Assembly: GCA_963677785.2 (NCBI GenBank)
Contig: CAXXDH010000003.1
Coordinates: 3,472,001-3,536,000 of the forward strand
From: G963665495 sp963677785
Lineage (GTDB): Bacteria; Desulfobacterota; Desulfovibrionia; Desulfovibrionales; Desulfovibrionaceae
Reading direction: 5' to 3'
DNA length: 64,000 nucleotides
This document shows positions 41,963 to 50,394 of this stretch, piece after piece. The notes below the pieces were generated by a model. That model searched no databases and was not told the origin of the DNA. It saw nothing but the letters and a program-made list of their open reading frames with translations. The translations under genes and the position numbers were made by a program. Each line of letters begins with the position of its first letter. Within the stretch, counting starts at the first letter, position 1.

Positions 41963-44638
41963 ATGCTCCATTCACGTACCTTGCGTTTTAAAATCAATAT
42001 CGCCATTTTTGTCACGTTTGTGGTGATATCCGTCATCTTCAGCGCCCTTTTGACGGTGTTTGAAATGCAGCGCCGGTCCAATGCCATCAAGCAGGATGTA
42101 GTGGTGTTGAATGAACTGGTGCAGCACAACAAGGACCAACTGGGCAACGAGATATTTGCCGGCCACGAACGGGCGGTCAAACTGACTTTGGCGGAACTTA
42201 TCAAGCGTGAGAACATCCTGGCCGCATCGGCCTATGATGATCTCGGCGCGTTTTTTTCCTCCACCGAGGATAGCCCTTCGCCGGATCTGGCGGAATCCGA
42301 ATTGCTGCAATTGCAGACCGCGTCCATTCGCAAGGAGACGACCTGGAAAGGACTTTCCGTGCTGGTGTATACGGCGGGCGTCCAGGTCTACGGAGAGAAC
42401 GTCGGCTATGTGCGTCTGGAATATTCCCTTGCCTCGCTTGATAGTGAGACCTGGCATATAGTGGCGATTTTTTCAGGATTGCTGCTGACCTTTTTGTTCC
42501 TCATGGCCGGTCTTCTCAATATCATGATGACGCGCCTGGTGCTTAATCCGGTGTATTCGCTGAAAAACGCCATGCTGCAGGTCATCAATGCGGGAAAGGG
42601 CAGGGACGTTGCGCCGGATTCGGTCTCTGAAGTAGCAGCAGAAGAATCAGGGACAGCGGATATCCGGGAAATGGTGGTTGCATTTGATCATATTTATTCC
42701 AAATTCCACGTCAATTATGAGTCCGCGGATGAGATAGGAGCGCTTGCGCTTTCCTTTAGGCACATGGTTGGAGCGCTGCGGTCCAGCTACCTGGAATTGA
42801 AACAAGCCGAGGAAAAATACCACGGTATATTTGAAAATGCTCTGGAAGGCCTTTTTCAGCTGGATCCGCAAGGTCGCATTCTGAGCGCCAACAAGGCCAT
42901 GGCCCAGCTGTGGGGCTTTGCCTCCGAGCAGGAGATGGTCGCCTCCGTTCCCCATTTCGGTGACTCTTGTTTTGCTCGTCCGGAGGATTTGCAGCATGTC
43001 CTGGACGTGGTTCGGCGGCAGGGGCGCGTGTCCGGCGTTGAACTTGAATTCAAGGTCAGGGAAAACACCCATTTTTGGGGAGCCCTGGCCCTGCATTTTG
43101 TCACCAGCAGTTCAGGGGCGTTGCTGTACTACGAGGGCAGTGTGGTCGACATTACCGAACGGCTGGAAAAGGAACGGGCGCAAAGCGAGCGTGAGATCGT
43201 CGAGGCTGCGGCCAGGGCGAGAAGAGAGATCATGGACAACTCCGGCCAGGGTTTTTTGTCTTTTGGGCTGGATTTGCTTGTGGAGGAGGAATACAGCCTC
43301 GAATGCGAAACCATTTTTCAAAAAAAGGAACTGTCGGGCCAGCCTATAGACTCCCTGCTGTTTCCTGTTGCTTGCCCCGAGCAGAAGGAATTTGCTGGCA
43401 ACCTTGTACGCATTCTGAATGAGGAAAAAGCAAAACGCAGACGCTTGTTTCTTTCGCTCATGCCGCGAGAATTTCTGCTTGACGACAGTTATATAACGGT
43501 CTCGTACCGTTTATTGAGCAGCAGGCGCATGATGCTTATTTTGACGGACGTCACCAAGCAGCGGGCTCTGGAGAATGCGGTCGAACTCGAACGGAGCAGG
43601 TTGGCGTTCATTGTTTCTTCCATTAAAAACAGAATGCTGATTTTCGAATCTCTGGAGGAGTTTCAACAACTGCTGCGGGATATCCAGGCTGTGGCGGTCT
43701 CCTCTCGGGATATTCTTGGAGACGATATCCGCGAGTGTTACCGGAAAATTCATACGGCCAAAGGTAATTTTGCGTTGCTTGATTTCGTGCATCTGCCAAA
43801 GGAGTTGCATACGGCTGAATTTCGCCTTGCGCGCTGGCTGGAAAATGGATCCGATGATGCGCTGCCGTTCGCTTCAATGCCTGATGTGCAGACGCTTCAG
43901 CAGGCGGCAGAAGCGGATTGCGCGATGATTCGCGAGGCGCTTGGGGCGGGATATTTTGACGGCAAGGGGGATTTGACCCTTCCCGCTGAAAAGGTTCAGG
44001 CGCTGATGCAGCTGGGAGAGTTGATTCTCAGCTGTTATGGTGGGGCTATTGACGGCCGGACAGCGGAACTCGTTCGCGAACTGCAGCGTATCCGGTACGT
44101 GGAGTTCAGCGGTTTGCTCGAAGTGTATCCGCGTCTGGTGCAGCAGCTTGCGGAACGTCTTGACAAAGAGGTGCGCCTTTTTCAGATTGAGGGTCCCAGC
44201 ATCCGGGTGGATCCGGAGCGGTTCGGACCATTTGCCAGAGGCTTGGTGCACGTTTTTCGCAATGCCGTGGATCATGGCATTGAATCGCCGGATCAACGCT
44301 TGGAAGCAGGAAAAGAAGTTGCCGGCAGTATCAGTTGTCGGTTAGATTTGCGTGGTCAAAGCATTGAAATGGTCATTGCCGACGACGGCCAGGGCATTGA
44401 TTTGGAGGCATTGAGAAAAAAAGCCATAGAAAAAGGCCTTGAAGATGCTTTTGATGATCCTGCGGAACTTATTTTTATGGACGGTATTTCTTCCAAACAA
44501 GAGGCTTCCGAGTTGTCCGGTCGCGGGGTCGGACTTGCTGCAGTCAAGGCTTCTGTGGAGGCCCTGGGAGGTACGATCAGGGTGGAGTCGGAACGCGGCA
44601 GCGGAACGGTGATACGTATTTCTTTGCCGGTAGAATGA
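41963..44638 (+). CDS. Membrane PAS kinase with CheA-like HPt and ATPase core
   Basis: This 891-aa protein has membrane helices near 12-34 and 163-190 enclosing a 130-residue periplasmic sensor. A linker and a PAS domain (about 280-395) follow. A region around 530-640 carries an HPt-like helix, CYRKIHTAKGNFALLDF (His597), as in CheA P1. The C-terminal ATPase is CheA-like, not HisKA-type: N-box HVFRNAVDHGIESPDQRLEAG, then IADDGQGIDLEALRKKAIEKGL and LSGRGVGLAAVKASVEALGG. No CheW-like P5 domain follows. The ORF has a start 6 bp after the binding-protein stop and overlaps the CheX gene by ATGA. Phosphate should pass from His597 to the CheY-like protein two genes on (inference). Confidence 0.88.
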   Translation: MLHSRTLRFKINIAIFVTFVVISVIFSALLTVFEMQRRSNAIKQDVVVLNELVQHNKDQLGNEIFAGHERAVKLTLAELIKRENILAASAYDDLGAFFSSTEDSPSPDLAESELLQLQTASIRKETTWKGLSVLVYTAGVQVYGENVGYVRLEYSLASLDSETWHIVAIFSGLLLTFLFLMAGLLNIMMTRLVLNPVYSLKNAMLQVINAGKGRDVAPDSVSEVAAEESGTADIREMVVAFDHIYSKFHVNYESADEIGALALSFRHMVGALRSSYLELKQAEEKYHGIFENALEGLFQLDPQGRILSANKAMAQLWGFASEQEMVASVPHFGDSCFARPEDLQHVLDVVRRQGRVSGVELEFKVRENTHFWGALALHFVTSSSGALLYYEGSVVDITERLEKERAQSEREIVEAAARARREIMDNSGQGFLSFGLDLLVEEEYSLECETIFQKKELSGQPIDSLLFPVACPEQKEFAGNLVRILNEEKAKRRRLFLSLMPREFLLDDSYITVSYRLLSSRRMMLILTDVTKQRALENAVELERSRLAFIVSSIKNRMLIFESLEEFQQLLRDIQAVAVSSRDILGDDIRECYRKIHTAKGNFALLDFVHLPKELHTAEFRLARWLENGSDDALPFASMPDVQTLQQAAEADCAMIREALGAGYFDGKGDLTLPAEKVQALMQLGELILSCYGGAIDGRTAELVRELQRIRYVEFSGLLEVYPRLVQQLAERLDKEVRLFQIEGPSIRVDPERFGPFARGLVHVFRNAVDHGIESPDQRLEAGKEVAGSISCRLDLRGQSIEMVIADDGQGIDLEALRKKAIEKGLEDAFDDPAELIFMDGISSKQEASELSGRGVGLAAVKASVEALGGTIRVESERGSGTVIRISLPVE

Positions 44639-45201
44639 AATCAGGAAATGAGGGGTTCCTGCTCATGGGTGTAAAACAAGAAGCACAGCTATTGATAACC
44701 GCCGTGACAAAGCGAAGTATCGGGTTTTTAAAGGAAGATATCGAGATGGAAGTCTCGGATATTTCCTACAACCTGCAAGATCTGACTTCTTTGAAACTGC
44801 GGTATCTGACGTCTTTGGTGGCTGTGGGGGGCAACCTGGGCATGTACATAGCCTTCAGCTTTGACGAACCGGTGATTCGTCATATTTTTGAGATATTTAC
44901 CAGCGATATCGAACTGGATCCCGAAGAAGAGGATATGTATCTGGGCGATACGGCAGGTGAGGTTATCAATACGATTATCGGCAACGCATTGGGGGAAATG
45001 CCCAAAGGGGACTCAATCATCAGTCTGACGCCGCCGGTGGTACTGTCGCACGCCAAAAGCGTATCGCGCCAGAAAAACGCCTATTTTTATACAGCGGATC
45101 TTCAAACCGAACTGGGAACTATGAGCGTGATGTGCATCGGACCTGAAGACCTTTTCGACAATAACTTAGATTACAAGGAGTCCGGCAGTGGAGCCTCTTA
45201 G
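44635..45201 (+). CDS. CheX-like CheY-P phosphatase
   Basis: This 188-aa cytoplasmic protein belongs to the CheC/CheX/FliY family. The helix DTAGEVINTIIGNALGEM holds the E-x2-N catalytic pattern (Glu109, Asn112) that family phosphatases insert at the receiver active site. One such motif is visible, as in CheX. The ATG overlaps the upstream kinase stop; an in-frame ATG at 44665 with GAGGGG upstream is an alternative start. The 3' end overlaps the CheY-like gene by 14 bases. It should speed dephosphorylation of that regulator and so set the response time (inference from the family). Confidence 0.85.
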   Translation: MKSGNEGFLLMGVKQEAQLLITAVTKRSIGFLKEDIEMEVSDISYNLQDLTSLKLRYLTSLVAVGGNLGMYIAFSFDEPVIRHIFEIFTSDIELDPEEEDMYLGDTAGEVINTIIGNALGEMPKGDSIISLTPPVVLSHAKSVSRQKNAYFYTADLQTELGTMSVMCIGPEDLFDNNLDYKESGSGAS

Positions 45202-45574
45202 AATACTGGTCGTTGATGACTCGGGCATTGTGGTCATGAAATTAAAGGCCATGCTGCGCGAACTCGGTCATGATGTCGTAGGAGTGGCAAAGACTGGAGG
45301 CGAGGCCCTGGACAAATATCGCGAACTGCAGCCGGATCTGGTGACCATGGACATCACCATGCCGGATATGGATGGTATTGAGGCCACCAAACATATTCTG
45401 GCCGAAGCGCCCGAAGCCTTGATCATGGTGGTTACGTCGCATGGACAGGAACAGATGGTTATAGACGCCATCGACGCCGGTGCCAAAGGGTACGTCCTGA
45501 AGCCTTTTAACAAAGAGAAAATCCAGGAACATATTTCCATGGTCCTGGAAGCTGAGGATGAGGAAGAGGACTGA
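45188..45574 (+). CDS. Stand-alone CheY-like response regulator
   Basis: This 128-aa single receiver domain has Asp10 and Asp11 (ILVVDDS), phosphoacceptor Asp55 (TMDITMPDMDG), Thr83 (VVTSHGQ) and Lys105 (YVLKPF), so it is fully competent. The C-terminal tail is acidic (EAEDEEED). No output domain follows, so it must act by binding a target, as CheY does at the flagellar motor. The GTG start lies inside the CheX gene, which implies translational coupling. It is the last gene of the module. Confidence 0.9.
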   Translation: MEPLRILVVDDSGIVVMKLKAMLRELGHDVVGVAKTGGEALDKYRELQPDLVTMDITMPDMDGIEATKHILAEAPEALIMVVTSHGQEQMVIDAIDAGAKGYVLKPFNKEKIQEHISMVLEAEDEEED

Positions 45575-45642
45575 TTGTCCGTAATCCCCGACAGGATAAT
45601 CTTCAGGGAGCAGTAATGCTGCATCAAATAAAGCCACTAAAA

Positions 45643-45673
45643 AACGCGAACAGTGTCAGTCACTGTTCGCGTT
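45643..45673 (-). terminator. Intrinsic terminator, probably for thiC (minus strand)
   Basis: A perfect 13-bp stem with arms AACGCGAACAGTG and CACTGTTCGCGTT and a 5-nt loop is followed by a T-run on the minus strand. It may also stop the convergent CheY transcript, although the plus side has no T-run. Confidence 0.75.
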
Positions 45674-45746
45674 CCTATCAGAGCGTTTTTTTAGATAAGC
45701 GCCGCAACGCTATCAGCTAGAACACCTACGCTGTTCCTATTCGCGT

Positions 45747-45790
45747 CCAGGGGCGTCCCCCTGGCTGTGGTGTGGGGCGGGCAGCCCCAC
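45747..45790. repeat. Two tandem GC-rich hairpins
   Basis: CCAGGGG/CCCCTGG (45747-45764) and GTGGGGC/GCCCCAC (45772-45790) sit side by side. This resembles REP-type extragenic elements found between convergent genes. Only one copy is in this window. Confidence 0.45.
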
Positions 45791-45879
45791 GACGTTTCCC
45801 TTGCGGACCAAAGGCAATAGCCACATTTTAAAAGGTTCTTTAGCCGCCGGAAGCTTTACTACTTCATAGTTAAAATGCG

Positions 45880-47166
45880 CTAGAGCGTATCGTCCACCAT
45901 TTTGATTGCGCAGAACTTGCCGCACATGGCGCATTCTTTTTCGTGGCGGTGTTCTTTTCTGCGCGCTTCCACCAGAACGGGGTCCAGGGCCAGTTCGGTG
46001 ATCCGTTCCCAATCCAGTTGTTTTCTGGCAACGGAGATGTCCCTGTCCCGCTGCACGGCCCACGGTCGGCCCAGAGCGACTTCCGCACTGTGCGCCGCGA
46101 TACGCGAAGCCATGACTCCCTGGCGGACGTCGTCGGCGCAGGGCAGCGTGAGATGTTCGGCAGGTGTGACATAGCAGAGAAAATCAGCGCCGAAATAGCC
46201 GGCCATGGAACCGCCAATGGCAGCGCCGATGTGGTCGTAACCGGGAGCGGCATCGGTGGTCAGCGGTCCGAGAACATAGAGCGGCGCGCCATGGGTCAGG
46301 GTCTTGATGCCCTGGATCTGCGCCTGCACCTGGTGCAGCGGCACATGTCCCGGACCTTCGATCATGACCTGCACGCCAGCCCGGCGGGCCTTGAGGGTCA
46401 CTTCGGAGAGCACCACGACTTCTTCCCACTGGGCCGCGTCTCCTGCGTCGGCACCGGCGCCAGGCCGCAGTCCGTCGCCCAGGCTGATGGTCACATTGTG
46501 TTCGCGGCAGATGTCGAAAATGGGCTCCAGGTTGGTCAACAGCGGGTTTTCCTCTTCACGCTGGCGCATCCAGCGCGCGAGGATCGAACCGCCGCGGGAG
46601 ACGATGCCGAGCAGACGGCCGGTTCCATGGGTGTTATCCACCAGATCCGCTGACCGGCGTGTCACTCCCATGTGCAGGGTCATGAAATCCACCCCCTGCT
46701 TGGCCTGCTTTTCAATTTCTTCCAGCAGTTCGGCGGGTTCGAATTCACTGGGATCCCGTTCCGAGTCGATACACTTTTTCGCCAGCGAGTAAATGGGCAC
46801 CGTGCCCAGGGGCAGGGGGCAGGCTCCGAGAATTTTGGTTCGCACGGCATCCAGATCGCCCGCAGTGGACAAGTCCATGACGGCATGCGCGCCTGCGTCC
46901 GTCGCGGCTTTGATTTTGACGAGTTCCTGGTCCGCATCGTCAATCATGGGAGAGGTTCCGAGGTTGGCGTTTACTTTGATGCGGGCAGGCTGTCCGATAA
47001 CAACCGGCGCCACGTTGGGATGCGACGGATTGGCCAGGATGACCATGCTTCCCTTGCAGACGGCGGCTTCCAGGGCATCAAGAGTCAGCTCTTCTTCTGT
47101 TGCCAGTGATTCTCCATATCTATCGATTATCGTACGTAACGTAGACGGGATGGAAAGTTGCGTCAT
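45880..47166 (-). CDS. thiC: Phosphomethylpyrimidine synthase
   Basis: This 428-aa radical-SAM enzyme converts 5-aminoimidazole ribotide to HMP phosphate in thiamine synthesis. The family C-terminal cluster motif is CAMCGKFCAIK (CxxCx4C). Typical segments are GTNLGTSPMIDDADQELVKIKAATDAGAHAVMD in part, NPLLTNLEPIFDICREHNVTISLGDGLRPG, and MIEGPGHVPLHQVQAQ. It is the short form without the N-terminal extension of E. coli ThiC. AAGGA lies eight bases before the ATG. No TPP riboswitch is recognisable in the 193 bp upstream. No other thiamine gene is nearby. Confidence 0.95.
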   Translation of the reverse strand: MTQLSIPSTLRTIIDRYGESLATEEELTLDALEAAVCKGSMVILANPSHPNVAPVVIGQPARIKVNANLGTSPMIDDADQELVKIKAATDAGAHAVMDLSTAGDLDAVRTKILGACPLPLGTVPIYSLAKKCIDSERDPSEFEPAELLEEIEKQAKQGVDFMTLHMGVTRRSADLVDNTHGTGRLLGIVSRGGSILARWMRQREEENPLLTNLEPIFDICREHNVTISLGDGLRPGAGADAGDAAQWEEVVVLSEVTLKARRAGVQVMIEGPGHVPLHQVQAQIQGIKTLTHGAPLYVLGPLTTDAAPGYDHIGAAIGGSMAGYFGADFLCYVTPAEHLTLPCADDVRQGVMASRIAAHSAEVALGRPWAVQRDRDISVARKQLDWERITELALDPVLVEARRKEHRHEKECAMCGKFCAIKMVDDTL

Positions 47167-47309
47167 CAGAAAGTCCTTCTATAAACTCGCTATATGGTTG
47201 ACACGTCCGCTGGCGTGTTGGAGGGCGGCGTGTAATGGTTGAAATAACATAACATGGGCGGAGACAACCATCAATCTGCGGCAAGCGCGAACGCCCGGAC
47301 TGGAATGCT

Positions 47310-47343
47310 CCGGCGGCGCTGGTAGTACAGACTGCGCCGCCGG
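47310..47343. other. GC-rich hairpin between the M16 peptidase and thiC genes
   Basis: The arms CCGGCGGCGC and GCGCCGCCGG enclose a 14-nt loop. It lies 17 bp past the peptidase stop. No T-run follows on either strand, so termination would be Rho-assisted or inefficient. Confidence 0.5.
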
Positions 47344-47359
47344 GCAAAGCATTTGATAA

Positions 47360-50044
47360 TTACGGCTGGACCCGCATCAGGTAGGCGTCTTTTCTGATCA
47401 GGTATTTTTTGGTGACTTCCAGAAGTTCTTCCGGCGTGATGCTCTTGACCTGTTCCAACTGCTCGCGGTTCAGGTTCAGGGAATAGCCCTGGGAGAGCAG
47501 CAAGGCGGCCTCCATACTACGGCTGTTGAGGCTTTGGTTGTCGCGATAATATTCGCCGACGAGCACATTCTTACCCCTCTGGAGATCCTTTTCAGGAAGC
47601 GGGGAGGAGAGCAGCCGTTCGACCACGGTATCAAAGCCCTTGAGGGCCTGGTCGCTCTTGTCCGGAGACGTGCCCATGTAAAAGGCCAGGAATCCGGCGG
47701 AGCTATTTTGCCAGAGGAAGGCGCTTACCGAGTAGCCCAGGCCCTGTTCGTCGCGCAGATCGCTGAACAACAGACCGCTTTGTCCGGAAAGGGCTGCGCG
47801 CAGAAGCATCAGAGCCGGCGTATCCGGGTGGTCCAGGGGAGGGGCTTTGAACAGCAGCAACAGGTGGCTCTGGTTGCGGTTCGGCAGCGTCAGGTCCTTC
47901 GTGGTCGCCTTGGACCAGTCCGGCACCACTTTTTCCGGGGCCGGGGGGGCATCCGTGGCGCGAAGCCCGCTCAATGAAGATGCCAGTTGCTTGATCGCCT
48001 GCGGATCAAAATCGCCGCAGACCGCCATGACCCATTGCTGGTGCTGCTGTTTCTTCCACAGCTCCACCACTTGGTCGCGGGTCATGTTTTCCACTTCTTC
48101 GGTTGTTCCCAGGTGAAAGTACGTGTAGGGCGGCGTGGTGAACAGAAAGGGAAACACGTGACGGAAAGCCAGCCCGAGGGGTTTGTCTTCACGCGAGACG
48201 ATTTCCGCTATCTGGCTCTTTTTTTCGCGTTCCAGTTCTTCCTGCGAAAGGGTCGGCTCCGTCAGAATCTCTTGGAGAAGGCCGAGAATTTCTTTGGAAA
48301 AACGGGTGGGAAACTTGGCGTTAACCGTGAATTGTTCGCGGTTGGCCGAAGCGCTCAAATTCGCGGCATGAGCCGCCAGGAATTCCTGTATCTGGGTGGC
48401 GCTGCGTTTGCTGGTGCCTTTGGTCAGCAACCGTGAGAGCAGCGCGGCCAGCCCTTGTTCGTCCGGACGGATAAGATTGTCGCCGCCCTGGAACATCAAA
48501 GATATGGAGGTGTAAGGCAGGGTCCTGTCGGGAAGCAGCACGAGCGTGTTGCCGTTGCCCGCATCGATGGTTTCCGTGGTGTCGGCGGCTTCCGTTGTCG
48601 CGGCTTCAGCTGCGGCTCCGGCGTCTTTTTTCCACAGAGTTCCGACCATTTCCTGGAGTGCCTCGGCTGTGGGCAGTTCGGAAGCAGGTGCGGCCGTCTT
48701 TGTGTCGGTTGCCGCTTTTTCTGTGGCTCCAGGGAGCAGCATGACGCTGACCAGATGCTGTGGCGTCAGATAGTTGTCGATGAGTGCCTGGAGCTGCGTA
48801 TTGTCCACATTACGCAGTTCGTAGATATAATTGGTTTCCGCCGCATAGTTGTTCTCGAAGAACTGGAAGAATCCGACTTTGGAAGCCAGTCCGGAGAGCG
48901 TCTCCCTGGCCTGGTACAGCGAATCCTCGAGATTGAGCTTGGCCCTGTCCAGGTCCTGGCTGGTGAAATCTGCGGCAGAGACTCCGGCCAGCGTTTTGAT
49001 CAGTTCTTTCCAAAAGGGCATTACTTTGTCCGCGTTCAAAGATGCCCGCAGATAGAACATGCCGATACGTTCGAGAGTCAGTGAGGAAAAGGAAATGTCG
49101 TCGACCAGCTGGAGGTCGTATTTGAATTTTTGATACAGCAGGGATGTCTTGTCGCCGCCGAGCAGATGGGCGAGCACATCGGTACTCACGGCCTGTGCCG
49201 AGGTGAAGCCGGGAATCGGGAAAGCCACATTGAGATAGACTTTTCCCCAGTCGCCCTGTTTGATGGAAACCGTTGGACCCGTGATGCGTTTGGCCACAGT
49301 TGCGGCATTCCACGGCTCCACCGGCGTCACTACCTGGGTGTTGTGCAGTCCGCCGAAGATTTTTTCCGCCTCGGCAACGACCTTTGATGCGGAGACGTTG
49401 CCGCAGACCACCAGCAGCGCCGATTGCGGCTGGTAGAGATCGGCGACGTATTGTTTGATGTCCTCCGAGCTGGTGTCTTTGACGGTCTGGCGGTAGCCGA
49501 TGATGGGCCGGGCATACGTGGTGCCGGGCCAGACCAGCGGCTGGATGGATTTGAAGAGCATGGAGTCCGGAGTGTCTTCATTGCGTTCGAGTTCGGACAG
49601 GACGACCTTTTTTTCATTGGCAAGGGATTTCGGGTCGATGGTCGCGTTGAAAGCCATGTCTTTGAGTACATCCATACCCATGGCCCAGTCCGAATCCGGC
49701 ATGTCGGCGATATAAACCGTATAATCGAAGCTGGTGGCCGCATTGATGTAGCCGCCTACCTTTTCAATGTCTTCCGCTGCCTGTCCGCCAGGGCGTTTTT
49801 CCGTTCCATTGAAAACCATATGTTCGAGCAGGTGGCTGATGCCTGCCTGTTTGTCCGTTTCGTACGAGGATCCGGCATGGACGTATAAGCGTAACGAAAC
49901 CAGAGGAAAACGCTGGTCTTCCTGTATCAGCACGGTCAGACCGTTGGGCAGCCGTTTCAGGTGCGTCGCTGTCGTGTTCGCGTTTGCTGTCTGGGCGATC
50001 AGGGCCATGAGCAAAACTCCTAATATGAGTGTTCGGTGAAGCAT
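47360..50044 (-). CDS. Periplasmic M16 family zinc metallopeptidase (two-domain)
   Basis: This 894-aa protein has a signal peptide (MLHRTLILGVLLMALIAQTA) and two pitrilysin-type halves. The N-terminal half carries the inverted zinc motif HLLEH (His71, Glu74, His75). The second half (from about residue 500) lacks it, as is usual for the structural partner domain. Family members degrade small peptides or process secreted proteins. An Ala/Thr/Glu-rich linker joins the halves near residues 460-500. AAGGAGA precedes the ATG. It reads in the same direction as thiC, but a hairpin separates them. Confidence 0.92.
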   Translation of the reverse strand: MLHRTLILGVLLMALIAQTANANTTATHLKRLPNGLTVLIQEDQRFPLVSLRLYVHAGSSYETDKQAGISHLLEHMVFNGTEKRPGGQAAEDIEKVGGYINAATSFDYTVYIADMPDSDWAMGMDVLKDMAFNATIDPKSLANEKKVVLSELERNEDTPDSMLFKSIQPLVWPGTTYARPIIGYRQTVKDTSSEDIKQYVADLYQPQSALLVVCGNVSASKVVAEAEKIFGGLHNTQVVTPVEPWNAATVAKRITGPTVSIKQGDWGKVYLNVAFPIPGFTSAQAVSTDVLAHLLGGDKTSLLYQKFKYDLQLVDDISFSSLTLERIGMFYLRASLNADKVMPFWKELIKTLAGVSAADFTSQDLDRAKLNLEDSLYQARETLSGLASKVGFFQFFENNYAAETNYIYELRNVDNTQLQALIDNYLTPQHLVSVMLLPGATEKAATDTKTAAPASELPTAEALQEMVGTLWKKDAGAAAEAATTEAADTTETIDAGNGNTLVLLPDRTLPYTSISLMFQGGDNLIRPDEQGLAALLSRLLTKGTSKRSATQIQEFLAAHAANLSASANREQFTVNAKFPTRFSKEILGLLQEILTEPTLSQEELEREKKSQIAEIVSREDKPLGLAFRHVFPFLFTTPPYTYFHLGTTEEVENMTRDQVVELWKKQQHQQWVMAVCGDFDPQAIKQLASSLSGLRATDAPPAPEKVVPDWSKATTKDLTLPNRNQSHLLLLFKAPPLDHPDTPALMLLRAALSGQSGLLFSDLRDEQGLGYSVSAFLWQNSSAGFLAFYMGTSPDKSDQALKGFDTVVERLLSSPLPEKDLQRGKNVLVGEYYRDNQSLNSRSMEAALLLSQGYSLNLNREQLEQVKSITPEELLEVTKKYLIRKDAYLMRVQP

Positions 50045-50394
50045 CGCCTGTCTCCTTTACTGAATTCAATTTATCATACGCCCCTACATATAATCATCCT
50101 GGGCGCCTTGAAAAGCAGTGTGACGACAGCCGACGGCAACGTCGGAACCCCCGAATATGCACACAATGCACGGAAAAGCAAGCAATCGTCTCGATAAAAA
50201 ATGTTCCGAGAGGAAATTTTGTAATGAAATGGTAACGAAACAGGATACGGGAATTTCCGTCTCCGATACTGGTCGCTGCCAGGACGGCGTTGCCTTTGGC
50301 GCAACGCTTGTGCTACCGTTCGGACATCACTGAACAGTGGGGCCGGAACCGTCTGAAGGGGAACCGCCGTACTCGGTAATTGGAAAAGAAAATC
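50045..50394. other. Divergent promoter region between the M16 peptidase and binding-protein genes
   Basis: About 350 bp without a gene. A short stem, GCGTTGC/GCAACGC, lies near 50288. Promoters for both flanking genes should lie here, but none is clear enough to place. Confidence 0.4.

Larger units (their letters stand above)
45575..45879. other. Convergent intergenic region with several hairpins
   Basis: About 305 bp between the CheY-like gene and the 3' end of thiC. No gene is visible. It contains a minus-strand terminator and two tandem GC-rich hairpins, reported separately. Confidence 0.5.
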
